Shown piece by piece: positions 46,294-54,890 of a DNA stretch of 64,000 nt (the stretch's first letter is position 1; each line of letters opens with the position of its first letter). The notes beneath the pieces were generated by a model. It worked only from the letters and a program-made list of their open reading frames with translations, was not told where the DNA came from and did no database searches. Source of the stretch: Roseibium sp. TrichSKD4 (lineage in GTDB: Bacteria; Pseudomonadota; Alphaproteobacteria; Rhizobiales; Stappiaceae); NCBI RefSeq assembly GCF_000148725.1, contig NZ_GL476320.1:694772-758771 (forward strand), read 5' to 3'. The position numbers were made by a program, and so were the translations under genes.

Positions 46294-48171
46294 TCAGCTG
46301 GCTTCTTCAAACTCCGCCGAAAGTTCCAGCCATTCCTCTTCTGTCTTGACCAGCTTCTTTTCGCAGTAAGCGCGTTCCTTGGCGAATTTGGCAGCGCGGT
46401 CGGGGTCTGTCTGGAAGAAGGCCGGGTCGGCGAGGGCTTCGTCCAGCTTTTCTATCTTTTCCTGCAGGCGTGCCATTTCTTTCTCTGCTGCTTTAATTTT
46501 CTGCTGCAAGGGTTTGAGCTGACTGCGCTTTTGGGCAGCTTCTTTTCGCTTTTCCTGCGCGTTTTCCTTTGGGGCTTCAGCGTCTTGTGTCGGCTTTTTC
46601 CGGGCCTCTGGTCCCTGCAGGATCAGGCGCTTGTAATCTTCCATGTCGCCGTCGTAAGGCGCAACACCACCGTTCGCGACCAGCCAGAGCCGGTCTGCAC
46701 AGGCCTCGACCAGATGGCGGTCGTGGCTGATCAGGACAACAGCGCCTTCAAACGCGTTCAGCGCCAGAACCAGCGCCTCGCGGGCGTCAATGTCGAGGTG
46801 GTTGGTCGGCTCATCGAGGATGAGCAGATGCGGACCATGGAAGGTTGCCAACCCCAGCAAAAGCCGGGCTTTCTCGCCGCCGGAAAGGTCTTTGGCAGGC
46901 GTGTCCATCCGGTCTGTCGGCAGACCAAAGCGGGCAACGCGGGCGCGCACCTTGGCTTCCGGCGCATCGGGCATCAGGAGGCGGACATGATCGACTGCGT
47001 TTTCCGCCGGGCGCAACTCGTCCAGCTGGTGCTGCGCGAAGAAGGCGATTTTCAGTTTGGAGGATTTCACCATCTCGCCGCCCATGGAGGCGAGGCGGTC
47101 GGAAATCAGCTTGGCAAAGGTTGACTTGCCGTTGCCGTTTGCGCCGAGCAGCGCAATGCGGTCATCGGTGTCGATGTTCAGCGTGATGTTTTTCAAGATC
47201 GCCTTGCCGTCATATCCGGTGGAGACCTGCTCCATCTTTATGATCGGCGGGGAGAGGCGGCCTTCCGGGTTGGGGAAATGGATGGGGCGGCTTGATTCTT
47301 CCGTCAGCGCGGCAATCGGCTCCATCTTCTCCAGCATTTTCAAACGGGCCTGCGCCTGACGGGCCTTGGACGCCTTGTAGCGGAAGCGATCGACAAAGGC
47401 CTGCATGTGCTTGCGCTGCGCGTCCTGCTTTTCTTTGGCCTTTTCCTGCAGGATCATGGCCTCGCGGCGCTGACGGTCAAAGCTGTCATAGCCGCCGGAA
47501 TAATAGGTCAGCTTGCCGCCCTCAAGATGCACGATGCTGTCCACGGCCTTGTTCAGAAGGTCGCGGTCGTGGGAAATCAGCAGCACTTGATGCGGATAGC
47601 GGGCAAGGTAGTTCTCCAGCCAGAGCGTCCCTTCCAGATCCAGATAGTTGGTAGGCTCGTCGAGGAGCAGAAGGTCCGGCTCGGCAAAGAGTACGGCTGC
47701 AAGCGCGACACGCATGCGCCACCCGCCGGAAAAGGCGGAGCAGGGCCGTTGCTGCGCCTCAGCATCGAAGCCAAGGCCGGAGAGAATCGCGCCAGCGCGC
47801 GCTTCCGCCGAATGGGCATCAATATCGGCAAGGCGCATGTGAATGTCGGCAATGCGGTGCGGGTCGGTTTCCGTCTCAGCTTCGCTCAACAGCTGCGCGC
47901 GTTCGGTATCAGCGGCCAGCACCGTGTCGATCAGGCTGATCTCGTTGCCCGGCGCTTCCTGCGCCACCTGGCCGATGCGCGCGCGTTTGGGGATCTGTAC
48001 GAAACCGGTCTCGGACGACAAGTCTCCGGTGATCAGCTTGAACAGGGTCGACTTGCCCGCACCGTTCCGGCCGACAAGCCCGGTCTTGGCCTTGCCCGGC
48101 AGGGTGACGGTCGCCTTGGCGATCAAAAGACGGCCAGCAATGCGATAGGTGAGATCAGATATTTGCAACAT
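46294..48171 (-). CDS. ABC-F family ATPase
   Basis: A 625-residue ABC-F protein with two nucleotide-binding domains: Walker A GRNGAGKSTL and GANGNGKSTF, signature SAFSGGWRMR and DLSGGEKARL, and Walker B motifs DEPTNYLD and DEPTNHLD. A linker rich in Lys and Arg joins them (about residues 245-300), and the C-terminal end is a coiled coil with many Glu and Lys. Such proteins act on the ribosome, relieving stalled translation, or give resistance to ribosome drugs; this one is of the Uup/YheS-like housekeeping type. The ATG at 48171 (MLQISDLTYRI) was chosen over one 12 residues upstream. Confidence 0.93.
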   Translation of the reverse strand: MLQISDLTYRIAGRLLIAKATVTLPGKAKTGLVGRNGAGKSTLFKLITGDLSSETGFVQIPKRARIGQVAQEAPGNEISLIDTVLAADTERAQLLSEAETETDPHRIADIHMRLADIDAHSAEARAGAILSGLGFDAEAQQRPCSAFSGGWRMRVALAAVLFAEPDLLLLDEPTNYLDLEGTLWLENYLARYPHQVLLISHDRDLLNKAVDSIVHLEGGKLTYYSGGYDSFDRQRREAMILQEKAKEKQDAQRKHMQAFVDRFRYKASKARQAQARLKMLEKMEPIAALTEESSRPIHFPNPEGRLSPPIIKMEQVSTGYDGKAILKNITLNIDTDDRIALLGANGNGKSTFAKLISDRLASMGGEMVKSSKLKIAFFAQHQLDELRPAENAVDHVRLLMPDAPEAKVRARVARFGLPTDRMDTPAKDLSGGEKARLLLGLATFHGPHLLILDEPTNHLDIDAREALVLALNAFEGAVVLISHDRHLVEACADRLWLVANGGVAPYDGDMEDYKRLILQGPEARKKPTQDAEAPKENAQEKRKEAAQKRSQLKPLQQKIKAAEKEMARLQEKIEKLDEALADPAFFQTDPDRAAKFAKERAYCEKKLVKTEEEWLELSAEFEEAS

Positions 48172-48295
48172 GGCCGGATGTTTGGCCGAAGCTTTGCCCG
48201 GATGCAAGCGGGAGAAGTGTAACTACCCGCATCGGATCACCGTTTTTGATTTGGTGCGGCTTGGAGGTGACAGAGGAGCGTTCATTCGGACGTCG

Positions 48296-48316
48296 TTGCA
48301 GGGCTTGACCCTGCAA
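48296..48316 (+). repeat. Palindromic intergenic repeat 1
   Basis: TTGCAGGG and CCCTGCAA form a perfect 8-bp stem around CTTGA. It is one of three related palindromes in this gene-free stretch. Confidence 0.85.
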
Positions 48317-48367
48317 TCCATACCGTAGTGTTGCAGTTTTTGTAGTGCTGGTCAGTTCACGGAATGG

Positions 48368-48390
48368 ATCCCATGGTCAAGCCATGGGAT
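48368..48390 (-). repeat. Palindromic intergenic repeat 2
   Basis: ATCCCATGG and CCATGGGAT form a perfect 9-bp stem around TCAAG, which is the reverse complement of CTTGA in repeats 1 and 3. It is followed by GACGAC, which mirrors the GTCGT preceding repeat 1, so this copy is in the opposite direction. Confidence 0.85.
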
Positions 48391-48423
48391 GACGACAGTT
48401 CAAGTGGTTGCTTGTTAACTGCC

Positions 48424-48444
48424 GTCCCGGGCTTGACCCGGGAC
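48424..48444 (+). repeat. Palindromic intergenic repeat 3
   Basis: GTCCCGGG and CCCGGGAC form a perfect 8-bp stem around CTTGA. The core GGCTTGACC is shared with repeat 1, while the stem letters differ in a matched, base-paired way. Confidence 0.85.
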
Positions 48445-48498
48445 CTTCTTGCACTTGGAGCAGGCCCGGGATCAGTGTCCGGGGCGGCGGGCTTGCGG

Positions 48499-50601
48499 TT
48501 AGCCCACCACCCGGATCCAGACCGCCGTGTCGTGGAAGGCTGCGCCGCCGTAAGGGGCGGCGGGGTCGGCTCCGGTGAGGGTGTTGATGCCCTTGCCATC
48601 TTCAAAGCTGTCATTGGCCCAAAGGCCCTCGGAAATCACCGTGCCGGGAGCGAGCGTATCCTTCAAGCGAGCATGAAGGGTCACAACGCCGCGCTTGTTG
48701 CCCATTTTCACTTTTGCGCCATCTGAAACGCCAAGCCTTTCTGCGTCTTCCGGTCTGATCCAGACTTCCGGCCGGCCGCCTTCTTTCTTGATCGAGCTTG
48801 GGGTCTCATTGAAGGAGGAGTTGAGGAAAGAGCGGGCGGGTGACGTTGCCAGACGGAACGGATGCTGCTCGTCCGGCTGTTCGATGCTGTCCCAATGGTC
48901 TGGCAGATCGGGCATGGAGGACCAAGGGCCCATCGGCTCGCCTTTTGGCTTGTTGGGCGACGGGGAGCTCCCCCAATCTGGGCGGAAATGGAACTTGCCG
49001 TCTGCGTGGCCAAAGCCGTTGATGTAGTGGGCGTCCTCAAAATCCGGCTGGAGGTCAATCCAGCGGTTTTCTTCCAGTTCTTGCAAGGAACCGTAGTTGG
49101 AGGCTTTGAGCATCCAGTCGATATGCTCGCGGGCTGTCATGGCGAAGCCGGAATGCTCAGCTGCCCCAACGCGCTTGGCCAGCTCATTGATGACAAAGAT
49201 GTTCTCTCGCGGGCCTTCTGGCGCGTCCAAAACCTTGGGTCCGAGCAGTAGGTATTGATGTCCGCCGCCCTTATAAATGTCGTCATGTTCCAGAAACTGC
49301 GTGGCGGGAAGAACAATGTCGGCCATGGCTGCGGTGTCGGTCATGAATTGCTCATGGACAACCGTGAAAAGGTCCTTACGCTCAAACCCCTTGCGCACCA
49401 ATTCCTGTTCCGGGGCAACGCACATCGGATTGGTGTTCTGGATCAGCATGGCCTTGACCGGTGGGCCGCCGAAGAGGGCAACCTCATCGCCGCAAAGCGC
49501 GCGTCCGATCATGCTCTGGTCAATCGCTCGGATGCCCGGGGCTGCCAATTCGGGCGCCTCGATCATGGACTTGTCGAGTTCGTAAATCGCACCGTTGTTG
49601 TGGAATGCGCCTGCGCCTTCCAGCGGCCAAGAACCGGTGACTGCTGAGATGCAGCTGGCGGCGTGCATGGCAACTGCGCCATTGCGGGAGCGGGTGAAGC
49701 CATAGCCCAAGCGGAAGAACGTCCGTTTGATCTCGCCGATGTGTTTCGCAACCTCTTCGATCTTTTCGGCGCTCAGGCCGGTGATCGCCGCAGCCCACTC
49801 AGGTGTTTTGTCCTTGAGGTGGGCTTCCAGATCCTTCGGGCAATCGGTGTATTGGTTCAAATACTCCCAATCAGCAAAACCGTCGCGGAGCAGAACATGC
49901 ATGATGGCACAGGCAAGGGCTCCGTCACTGCCCGGCTTCAGGATCACGCCAATATCGGCCTGTTTCATTGTCTCGGTTTCATAGACGTCGATGACGATAA
50001 GCCGCGCTCCGCGCTGTTTGCGAGCCTTGATCGCGTGGGTCATGACGTTGACCTGTGTCGCAACCGGGTTTGTGCCCCAAATCACGATCTGATCTGACGC
50101 GGCCATTTCGCGCGGGTCCGGCCCTGCAAGCTTTCCTGTGCCTGCCACATAACCCGTCCAGGCCATGTTGGTGCAGAAAGTGTCGAATTGGCGGGAGTAG
50201 CCCTTGGCATGGCGAAAGCGATGGATGGAATCGCGCTGAACAAGACCCATCGTGCCCGCATAGTGATAAGGCCAAACGCTTTCTGCGCTAAACTCGGCTT
50301 CCGCATTCAGGAATTTTTCGGCAATCAGATCAAGTGCTGCGTCCCACGAGATTTCCTCAAACCGCTTTTCACCCTTTTTACCGACACGGCGCAGTGGTTT
50401 CAGCAAACGCTCCGGGTGATACAGGCGTTCGGCATATCGAGCGACCTTTGCGCAGATCACGCCATCCGTATACGCATTGTCCTTCGCACCGTTTAGCCGC
50501 TTCAGGCGGCCCATGTCATCCAATTGAACATCCAGCGCGCACGTGGAAGGGCAATCATGCGGGCAGGCAGAGAATAACTTGGGGGAGAGGGCTTTGTTCA
50601 T
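48499..50601 (-). CDS. Molybdopterin (bis-MGD) oxidoreductase, DMSO reductase family
   Basis: A 700-residue soluble molybdenum enzyme. The N-terminal [4Fe-4S] Cys are C13, C17, C21 and C50 (SACPHDCPSTCALDV; DGVICAK), followed by the cofactor-binding domains and a C-terminal MopB-CT domain (MGNKRGVVTLHARLKDTLAPGT). The block SRNGAVAMHAASCISAVTGSW is a family hallmark. There is no twin-arginine signal, so it works in the cytoplasm. No partner subunits (NrfC-like ferredoxin or membrane anchor) are adjacent. The substrate is unknown; relatives are named thiosulfate, polysulfide or formate-like oxidoreductases. Confidence 0.92.
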   Translation of the reverse strand: MNKALSPKLFSACPHDCPSTCALDVQLDDMGRLKRLNGAKDNAYTDGVICAKVARYAERLYHPERLLKPLRRVGKKGEKRFEEISWDAALDLIAEKFLNAEAEFSAESVWPYHYAGTMGLVQRDSIHRFRHAKGYSRQFDTFCTNMAWTGYVAGTGKLAGPDPREMAASDQIVIWGTNPVATQVNVMTHAIKARKQRGARLIVIDVYETETMKQADIGVILKPGSDGALACAIMHVLLRDGFADWEYLNQYTDCPKDLEAHLKDKTPEWAAAITGLSAEKIEEVAKHIGEIKRTFFRLGYGFTRSRNGAVAMHAASCISAVTGSWPLEGAGAFHNNGAIYELDKSMIEAPELAAPGIRAIDQSMIGRALCGDEVALFGGPPVKAMLIQNTNPMCVAPEQELVRKGFERKDLFTVVHEQFMTDTAAMADIVLPATQFLEHDDIYKGGGHQYLLLGPKVLDAPEGPRENIFVINELAKRVGAAEHSGFAMTAREHIDWMLKASNYGSLQELEENRWIDLQPDFEDAHYINGFGHADGKFHFRPDWGSSPSPNKPKGEPMGPWSSMPDLPDHWDSIEQPDEQHPFRLATSPARSFLNSSFNETPSSIKKEGGRPEVWIRPEDAERLGVSDGAKVKMGNKRGVVTLHARLKDTLAPGTVISEGLWANDSFEDGKGINTLTGADPAAPYGGAAFHDTAVWIRVVG

Positions 50602-50701
50602 ATTCGTGCGCGTCCAATTTCCATAAGACGCGCACCGTTGATGCGATGATGCTCTGTGTCAAGGCACCGAGGCGGTTATCGAAACGGTTATGACCCGGCA
50701 G

Positions 50702-51382
50702 TCAAGAATGTTCTGAAGAGCCTCTCCACAATGCAGCAGGGTGGTACATGAAATAGCAGTGACTGGAAAAGCCTAAGAACGAGACGAACTGCGTGATGAC
50801 AAAGCAAATCCAGATATCGACCTCAGAACCGAGAGTATTTGAAATAAGAAGTGCTGGGACAAACACACCGATAGCCGACACTGTTCCAATCGTAATCAGG
50901 CCCAGAAATAAGCTTATGCTGGGGCGTTTTTCTCTGATGAGCTTGTCGTAGTTTGTGAGGAAATAAGGATTAAATCCGTACTTCGACATATTCGTCAGCA
51001 GTTTCGATTGCTTGTTTTCCAAGCGAATGACAGCGATTGTTGATACCTTGCCAGCAAATATCATCGAGATCGCCGAAGCCGCAAAATAAACCTTTGTGCT
51101 GTAACCATGTAGATAGAGCGTGGCAGCGACTGCTATGATCGTACCCACTCCGAGGATTACGCAATAAAAGTAAAAATAGCTCTTTTGTGATGCGCCAGCT
51201 CGGTAGGACAAACGTCCAGCAAGTATCTCAGTTATGAAGACCGCTAGTGCCGCAAACCATATACTTCCCCTTTCGGAGCTCATGATCAAAACCAAAGCCA
51301 TGCTCAGCGGGAAATAGTATAAGGGCCAGAATGTAAGCAGGAACGGGATGTATGCAGTTTTCGTTATCGTTCGCAGCATCAT
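50702..51382 (-). CDS. Membrane protein of unknown function
   Basis: A protein of about 226 residues from the ATG pair at 51382/51379 (257 from an upstream ATG whose leader spans an inverted repeat and looks non-coding). It has about six hydrophobic segments, including IPFLLTFWPLYYFPLSMALVL and LFLGLITIGTVSAIGVFVPA, plus a cytoplasmic loop with ENKQSKLLTN. I do not recognise a family. AT-rich codon use is unlike the flanking molybdoenzyme, suggesting a recent arrival. It stands alone. Confidence 0.6.
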   Translation of the reverse strand: MMLRTITKTAYIPFLLTFWPLYYFPLSMALVLIMSSERGSIWFAALAVFITEILAGRLSYRAGASQKSYFYFYCVILGVGTIIAVAATLYLHGYSTKVYFAASAISMIFAGKVSTIAVIRLENKQSKLLTNMSKYGFNPYFLTNYDKLIREKRPSISLFLGLITIGTVSAIGVFVPALLISNTLGSEVDIWICFVITQFVSFLGFSSHCYFMYHPAALWRGSSEHS

Positions 51383-51435
51383 CAATTGATTGGCTCGAAA
51401 TTTTTGAAATTGGAGCCTGAAACCATATTGCCTAT

Positions 51436-51465
51436 GGGTTACCCAAGAGTTTCTTTGAGTAACCC
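51436..51465. repeat. Inverted repeat upstream of the membrane protein
   Basis: GGGTTACCCAA (51436-51446) and TTGAGTAACCC (51455-51465) form an 11-bp stem with one G-T pair around an 8-base spacer. It lies about 55 bases ahead of the membrane protein start and could be an operator or a leader hairpin. Confidence 0.5.
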
Positions 51466-51533
51466 AATTAATCAAAAAGGTTTGATTTTGTTATATGTTC
51501 GTTTCATTCAGTCTCAGACGAAACTGAGGGTGA

Positions 51534-51998
51534 TTATTTCTTCCCTCGGCCAAAATCTGCGGTTGTCACAACACCATCGCCGTCGCGGTCAATCATCTCG
51601 ATCCAGCTGGCGGCATTATCCAAAAATTCGTCCTGGGACACCTTGCCGTCCTTATCAGTGTCGTTGACTTCCAGCTTCATGCCGTTGGCCGGATTGCGCT
51701 TGCCTTTTCCATGACCTTGTCCCTTGCCGCCTTCGTGGTTCTTCTGGTCGTTGGCGCGCGCCTCATCGAAGAACACATACTCTTCAGCATCAAGGTATCC
51801 GTCATCGTTGGAATCAAAGGAGGCAAAAACGTCGCTGCGACGCTCACGGGCTTCTTCGGCTGTCACCTGTCCGTCCTGATTGAGATCCCAATTCTCGATG
51901 AAATGGGCTCCCGGCTTTCCAGCAGCCAAAGAAACGCCAGCGCCCATCATGAGAACGAGGCTTAGAAGGGCTGTATGTTTGCTCAGAGTTTTGATCAT
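51534..51998 (-). CDS. Exported EF-hand calcium-binding protein
   Basis: A 154-residue protein with a signal peptide (residues 1-25, ending SLAA) and four EF-hand loops: DLNQDGQVTAEE (38-49), DSNDDGYLDAEE (62-73), DTDKDGKVSQDE (113-124) and DRDGDGVVTTAD (137-148). The middle holds a Gly/Lys/His-rich linker (EGGKGQGHGKGK). The ATG at 51998 follows AAGGAAC. It is probably a periplasmic calcium sensor or buffer. The secreted YHYH protein is encoded just upstream on the same strand. Confidence 0.88.
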   Translation of the reverse strand: MIKTLSKHTALLSLVLMMGAGVSLAAGKPGAHFIENWDLNQDGQVTAEEARERRSDVFASFDSNDDGYLDAEEYVFFDEARANDQKNHEGGKGQGHGKGKRNPANGMKLEVNDTDKDGKVSQDEFLDNAASWIEMIDRDGDGVVTTADFGRGKK

Positions 51999-52055
51999 GT
52001 TAGTTCCTTTATTCGTATATTTCATACATATTGTAATTAATATGTATAATGAGAG

Positions 52056-52081
52056 AAAGAACCCGCAAGAGCGGGATCTTT
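52056..52081 (-). terminator. Hairpin after the YHYH gene
   Basis: AAAGAACCCGC (52056-52066) pairs with GCGGGATCTTT (52071-52081) with one mismatch and an AAGA loop. It is downstream of the YHYH stop on the minus strand; a weak T-rich run follows (TCTTTCTCTC). It likely separates this gene from the EF-hand gene. Confidence 0.55.
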
Positions 52082-52094
52082 GTAAGGGGTGTGG

Positions 52095-53189
52095 TCAGTT
52101 GCCGCTGCAGGGGCTGCGCCCACCACCGCCTTGTCTTGCGTTTCCCTCTCCGCGCGGCGGGCGTTGTCCGGCACCTCGGGGAGGTGGGCGATGTTGTGCG
52201 TCAATGACGGGTGTTGCGTTGTCAATCAGGTGGTTGGCAGGCAAAATGTCAGTATCCGTTGGTTTGCTTTCAATATCACCACGGCGGTTCCCACCCCTTG
52301 ATTTCAGTCGAGCGAAAGACGTATCTGGAGCTCCCATCCAACAGCGGGGGATATATGGGAAGCTGTCAGTGACGACGTAGTGATACGTGCCGTTTGGATA
52401 TTCAGGGGTGACGGCAAAGCGGCCGTTGCATTGGTCGAGGTCGCCGCTACCCGCGACATAGGCCCAATCCTGAGTGAAGGTACCGTTATAGCGACCGCCA
52501 GGACCACTGGGTCGGGTTCCGCTTTTGATCCGAAAGCTGCTCGAAAGTTTTTTCAATGACGATTTTTGCTTTGGGTTGGAATAGCCGTACGGGCCGTAGA
52601 TCGGAAAGCCATCAGCCGCATAGCCGATCAAAGCCGGAGTAGAACGCCCACCAGCGGAGGAAAGCAAGCCGGTCGGGATACCATGATAGTGATAGGTGCC
52701 ATCGGGCTGGACATGGGCATTATGCTTGTCCAGACCCAGTTTGCGGGCCTTGCTGTTTGCTTCGTAATTCCAACCCGAACGCCTGTTATTTTGCCAGAAC
52801 TCAGCCGTGGCCGGATCAAACAAAACACCATTGAGAGCAGTGCCAAAGGGGGTTCCATTTGCAGACCTTGCTCGACCCTTGCGCGGATTGGCGGGGACTT
52901 TTAGCTGATAGTTCTTTTTCGAAATTGAATGAGGGTTGTTGCGGTTTGGAAACCGGCCTGGCGACTTATAGGGATAACCGTTTGCGGCGATATAGCGGTA
53001 CTTTCCTTCGACTTTGAAATTCGCGGCCGCTTCGGCCTCGGGGACCAAAAAATCCAACAGAGCTTCGGTAGCCGTTGATGGCTCAAGGGGTTCTTCGCCT
53101 GCAATTTGATGATGACCATCATGAGCAATGGCGCTTGATGCAAACAGTGTACCGGCTAGCGTGCTTGCCAAGGTCAAAGAAAAGCGCAT
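52095..53189 (-). CDS. Secreted YHYH domain protein
   Basis: A 364-residue protein with a signal peptide (residues 1-22, ending AIA, then HDGHHQIAGEE) and the YHYH motif in GTYHYHGIP (residues 166-169), preceded by HNAHVQPDG. GYAADGFPIYGPYGYSNP and YPNGTYHYVVTDSFPYIPRCW repeat similar patterns. The C-terminal tail is rich in Pro, Arg and Gly. The family is thought to bind metal through its His, but no reaction is established. It is encoded next to an EF-hand protein with matching secretion; a shared role in envelope calcium or metal handling is inference. Confidence 0.85.
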   Translation of the reverse strand: MRFSLTLASTLAGTLFASSAIAHDGHHQIAGEEPLEPSTATEALLDFLVPEAEAAANFKVEGKYRYIAANGYPYKSPGRFPNRNNPHSISKKNYQLKVPANPRKGRARSANGTPFGTALNGVLFDPATAEFWQNNRRSGWNYEANSKARKLGLDKHNAHVQPDGTYHYHGIPTGLLSSAGGRSTPALIGYAADGFPIYGPYGYSNPKQKSSLKKLSSSFRIKSGTRPSGPGGRYNGTFTQDWAYVAGSGDLDQCNGRFAVTPEYPNGTYHYVVTDSFPYIPRCWMGAPDTSFARLKSRGGNRRGDIESKPTDTDILPANHLIDNATPVIDAQHRPPPRGAGQRPPRGEGNARQGGGGRSPCSGN

Positions 53190-53296
53190 GGACTGTTCCC
53201 AAATCAGGTGTTGGTGACAGTCAAAACGTAAGAGCTAAAATGTATTTGGTCGACCCGGATACAGTCGCGAAGTGTATCAAGTTGAATCAGGTGTAA

Positions 53297-53336
53297 AGTG
53301 CAACAAGGCCGACGTGGTTTGAACACGCCGGCCTTG
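53297..53336 (-). terminator. Hairpin after ndk
   Basis: CAAGGCCGACGTG (53304-53316) pairs with CACGCCGGCCTTG (53324-53336) at 12 of 13 positions. It is 25 bases after the ndk stop on the minus strand; TTGCACTTT follows, so the T-run is poor. Confidence 0.6.
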
Positions 53337-53361
53337 CAAAGATCAGATCAGGGCTAAGAAA

Positions 53362-53784
53362 TTAGCCAACCAGCTCGGTGCCGGAGAACCAGAAAGCGAT
53401 TTCTTCGGCAGCTGTTTCTGGAGCATCGGAGCCATGAACAGAGTTCTCGCCGATGGACAGGGCGAATTCCTTGCGGATGGTGCCTTCGTCAGCGTCTGCC
53501 GGGTTGGTTGCGCCCATGACTTCACGGTTCTTGGCAATTGCGTTTTCGCCTTCCAGAACCTGTACAACAGTCGGGCCGGAGGACATGAATTCGGTCAGTT
53601 CGCCGAAGAACGGACGCTCTTTGTGAACAGCGTAGAACGCTTCAGCTTCGCGGATGGACATCCAAACGCGCTTGGAAGCAACAACACGCAGACCAGCGTC
53701 TTCAAACTTCTTGGTGATGGCACCTGTCAGGTTGCGCTTGGTTGCGTCCGGCTTGATCATGGAAAAGGTGCGTTCAATCGCCAT
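53362..53784 (-). CDS. ndk: Nucleoside diphosphate kinase
   Basis: A 140-residue enzyme that balances nucleoside triphosphates. The phosphohistidine is in [16 protein letters not shown], and other conserved blocks are [16 protein letters not shown] and [16 protein letters not shown]. Length is normal. A strong hairpin follows it. Confidence 0.97.
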   Translation of the reverse strand: MAIERTFSMIKPDATKRNLTGAITKKFEDAGLRVVASKRVWMSIREAEAFYAVHKERPFFGELTEFMSSGPTVVQVLEGENAIAKNREVMGATNPADADEGTIRKEFALSIGENSVHGSDAPETAAEEIAFWFSGTELVG

Positions 53785-54034
53785 GGAACTCTTCTTTCTG
53801 ACTTTACATGGGTGGCGTCTGTCTGCCGCGGCTCGATATCGAGGCCGGACAACAGAGACTGGCGTGCCAGTTTCGCCGGTTGGAGAATCGCCGCCTTAGT
53901 AACGGCTCTGCGAGCATGTCGCAAGAGGCAGATTGAAATGGCCCAAGATGTTGTCAGGCTACGCAATCATCACAGGTGTTGTGGGCAGCGTTGGATAGTG
54001 CCATCAAGAAGCGTAAGTATGGTTGGGGAGCGTG

Positions 54035-54877
54035 ATGAATTGGTTCGACCTATCTAAGTGGTATCGGTTGTGTTTGGGGCTTGGATTGTGCTTGCTGCCC
54101 TTCCTGTCAGTGCCGGTAGATCAAGCTCATGCGAAGGATAGGCAAGATGCTGAGCTGGAGCTGACAGATCAGCAGGCTAATGACTTGGCGATGTTTGTCT
54201 TGGGCAATACGCTCTTTACGCTCTACCACGAGAGCGGCCATATGCTGGTGTAAGAGCTGCAGCTTCCGATTATGGGGCAGGAAGAAGACGCTGTTGATAA
54301 TCTTGCAACAGTATCGATGCTTGCGTCCGACACCCCCCAAATGGACGAGTATCTGGTCATGGCGATGCTCGGTTGGTTCGCCTTGGCAGCTGAGTCATAT
54401 GATGAACTGGTCTTTTATGGAGAACACGACCTTGATCAACAAAGAGGCTATCAGACACTCTGTTTGATGGTTGGCGCCGACGAGCAGTTCAATGATCTGG
54501 CGTCTGATTTGGGGTTGCCGGACGACCGCATCGACAGTTGCATTTACGAGTATGAACTGGCTGCTGACAGCTGGGAGGCGGTGACCGCCGATGTTGTTCG
54601 CCCGGAAGGTGAAAAGGGCAACAAGATTTCAGTTGTTTATGAACCAGCACCGGAGGATTTGAAAGAAGTTGCTGATCTGTTTCAGGAAAGCGGCTTGCTT
54701 GAGCAAGTCGCCGGTGAAATGGACGACACCTTCGAGTTGCCCGAAAAGATCACCTATAAAGCGCAATCCTGCGGTGAAATGAACGCCTTTTGGGATCCGG
54801 AGGCGCGGGAAATGGTCATGTGTTACGAATTGATGGCGCTCTTTGCGACGGTGTTCGTCGAAGAATTGATGGAATAA
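54035..54877 (+). pseudogene. DUF4344 metallopeptidase gene with an in-frame stop
   Basis: One reading frame from the ATG at 54035 to 54877 (280 codons) is interrupted by a single TAA at 54251-54253. Upstream of the stop are a signal peptide (MNWFDLSKWYRL, ending QAHA) and the zinc motif HESGH in TLYHESGHMLV. Downstream it continues with ELQLPIMGQEEDAVDNLATV, which fits the DUF4344 family's usual HExGHxx-ELxLPxxGxEEDAxD pattern without a gap. One base change would restore it (for example from TCA or CAA). Downstream sequence is otherwise well kept to the normal end, so the stop is recent, strain-specific or a sequence error. Confidence 0.8.
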
Positions 54878-54890
54878 CCTAAACGCCCGG

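Noticed and set aside
48296-48444. Repeats considered as a CRISPR array
   Set aside because: The units are palindromes of differing sequence with uneven spacing, no cas genes, and only three copies.
54251-54253. TAA as a recoded codon
   Set aside because: TAA is not used for selenocysteine or pyrrolysine, and there is no sign of recoding signals.
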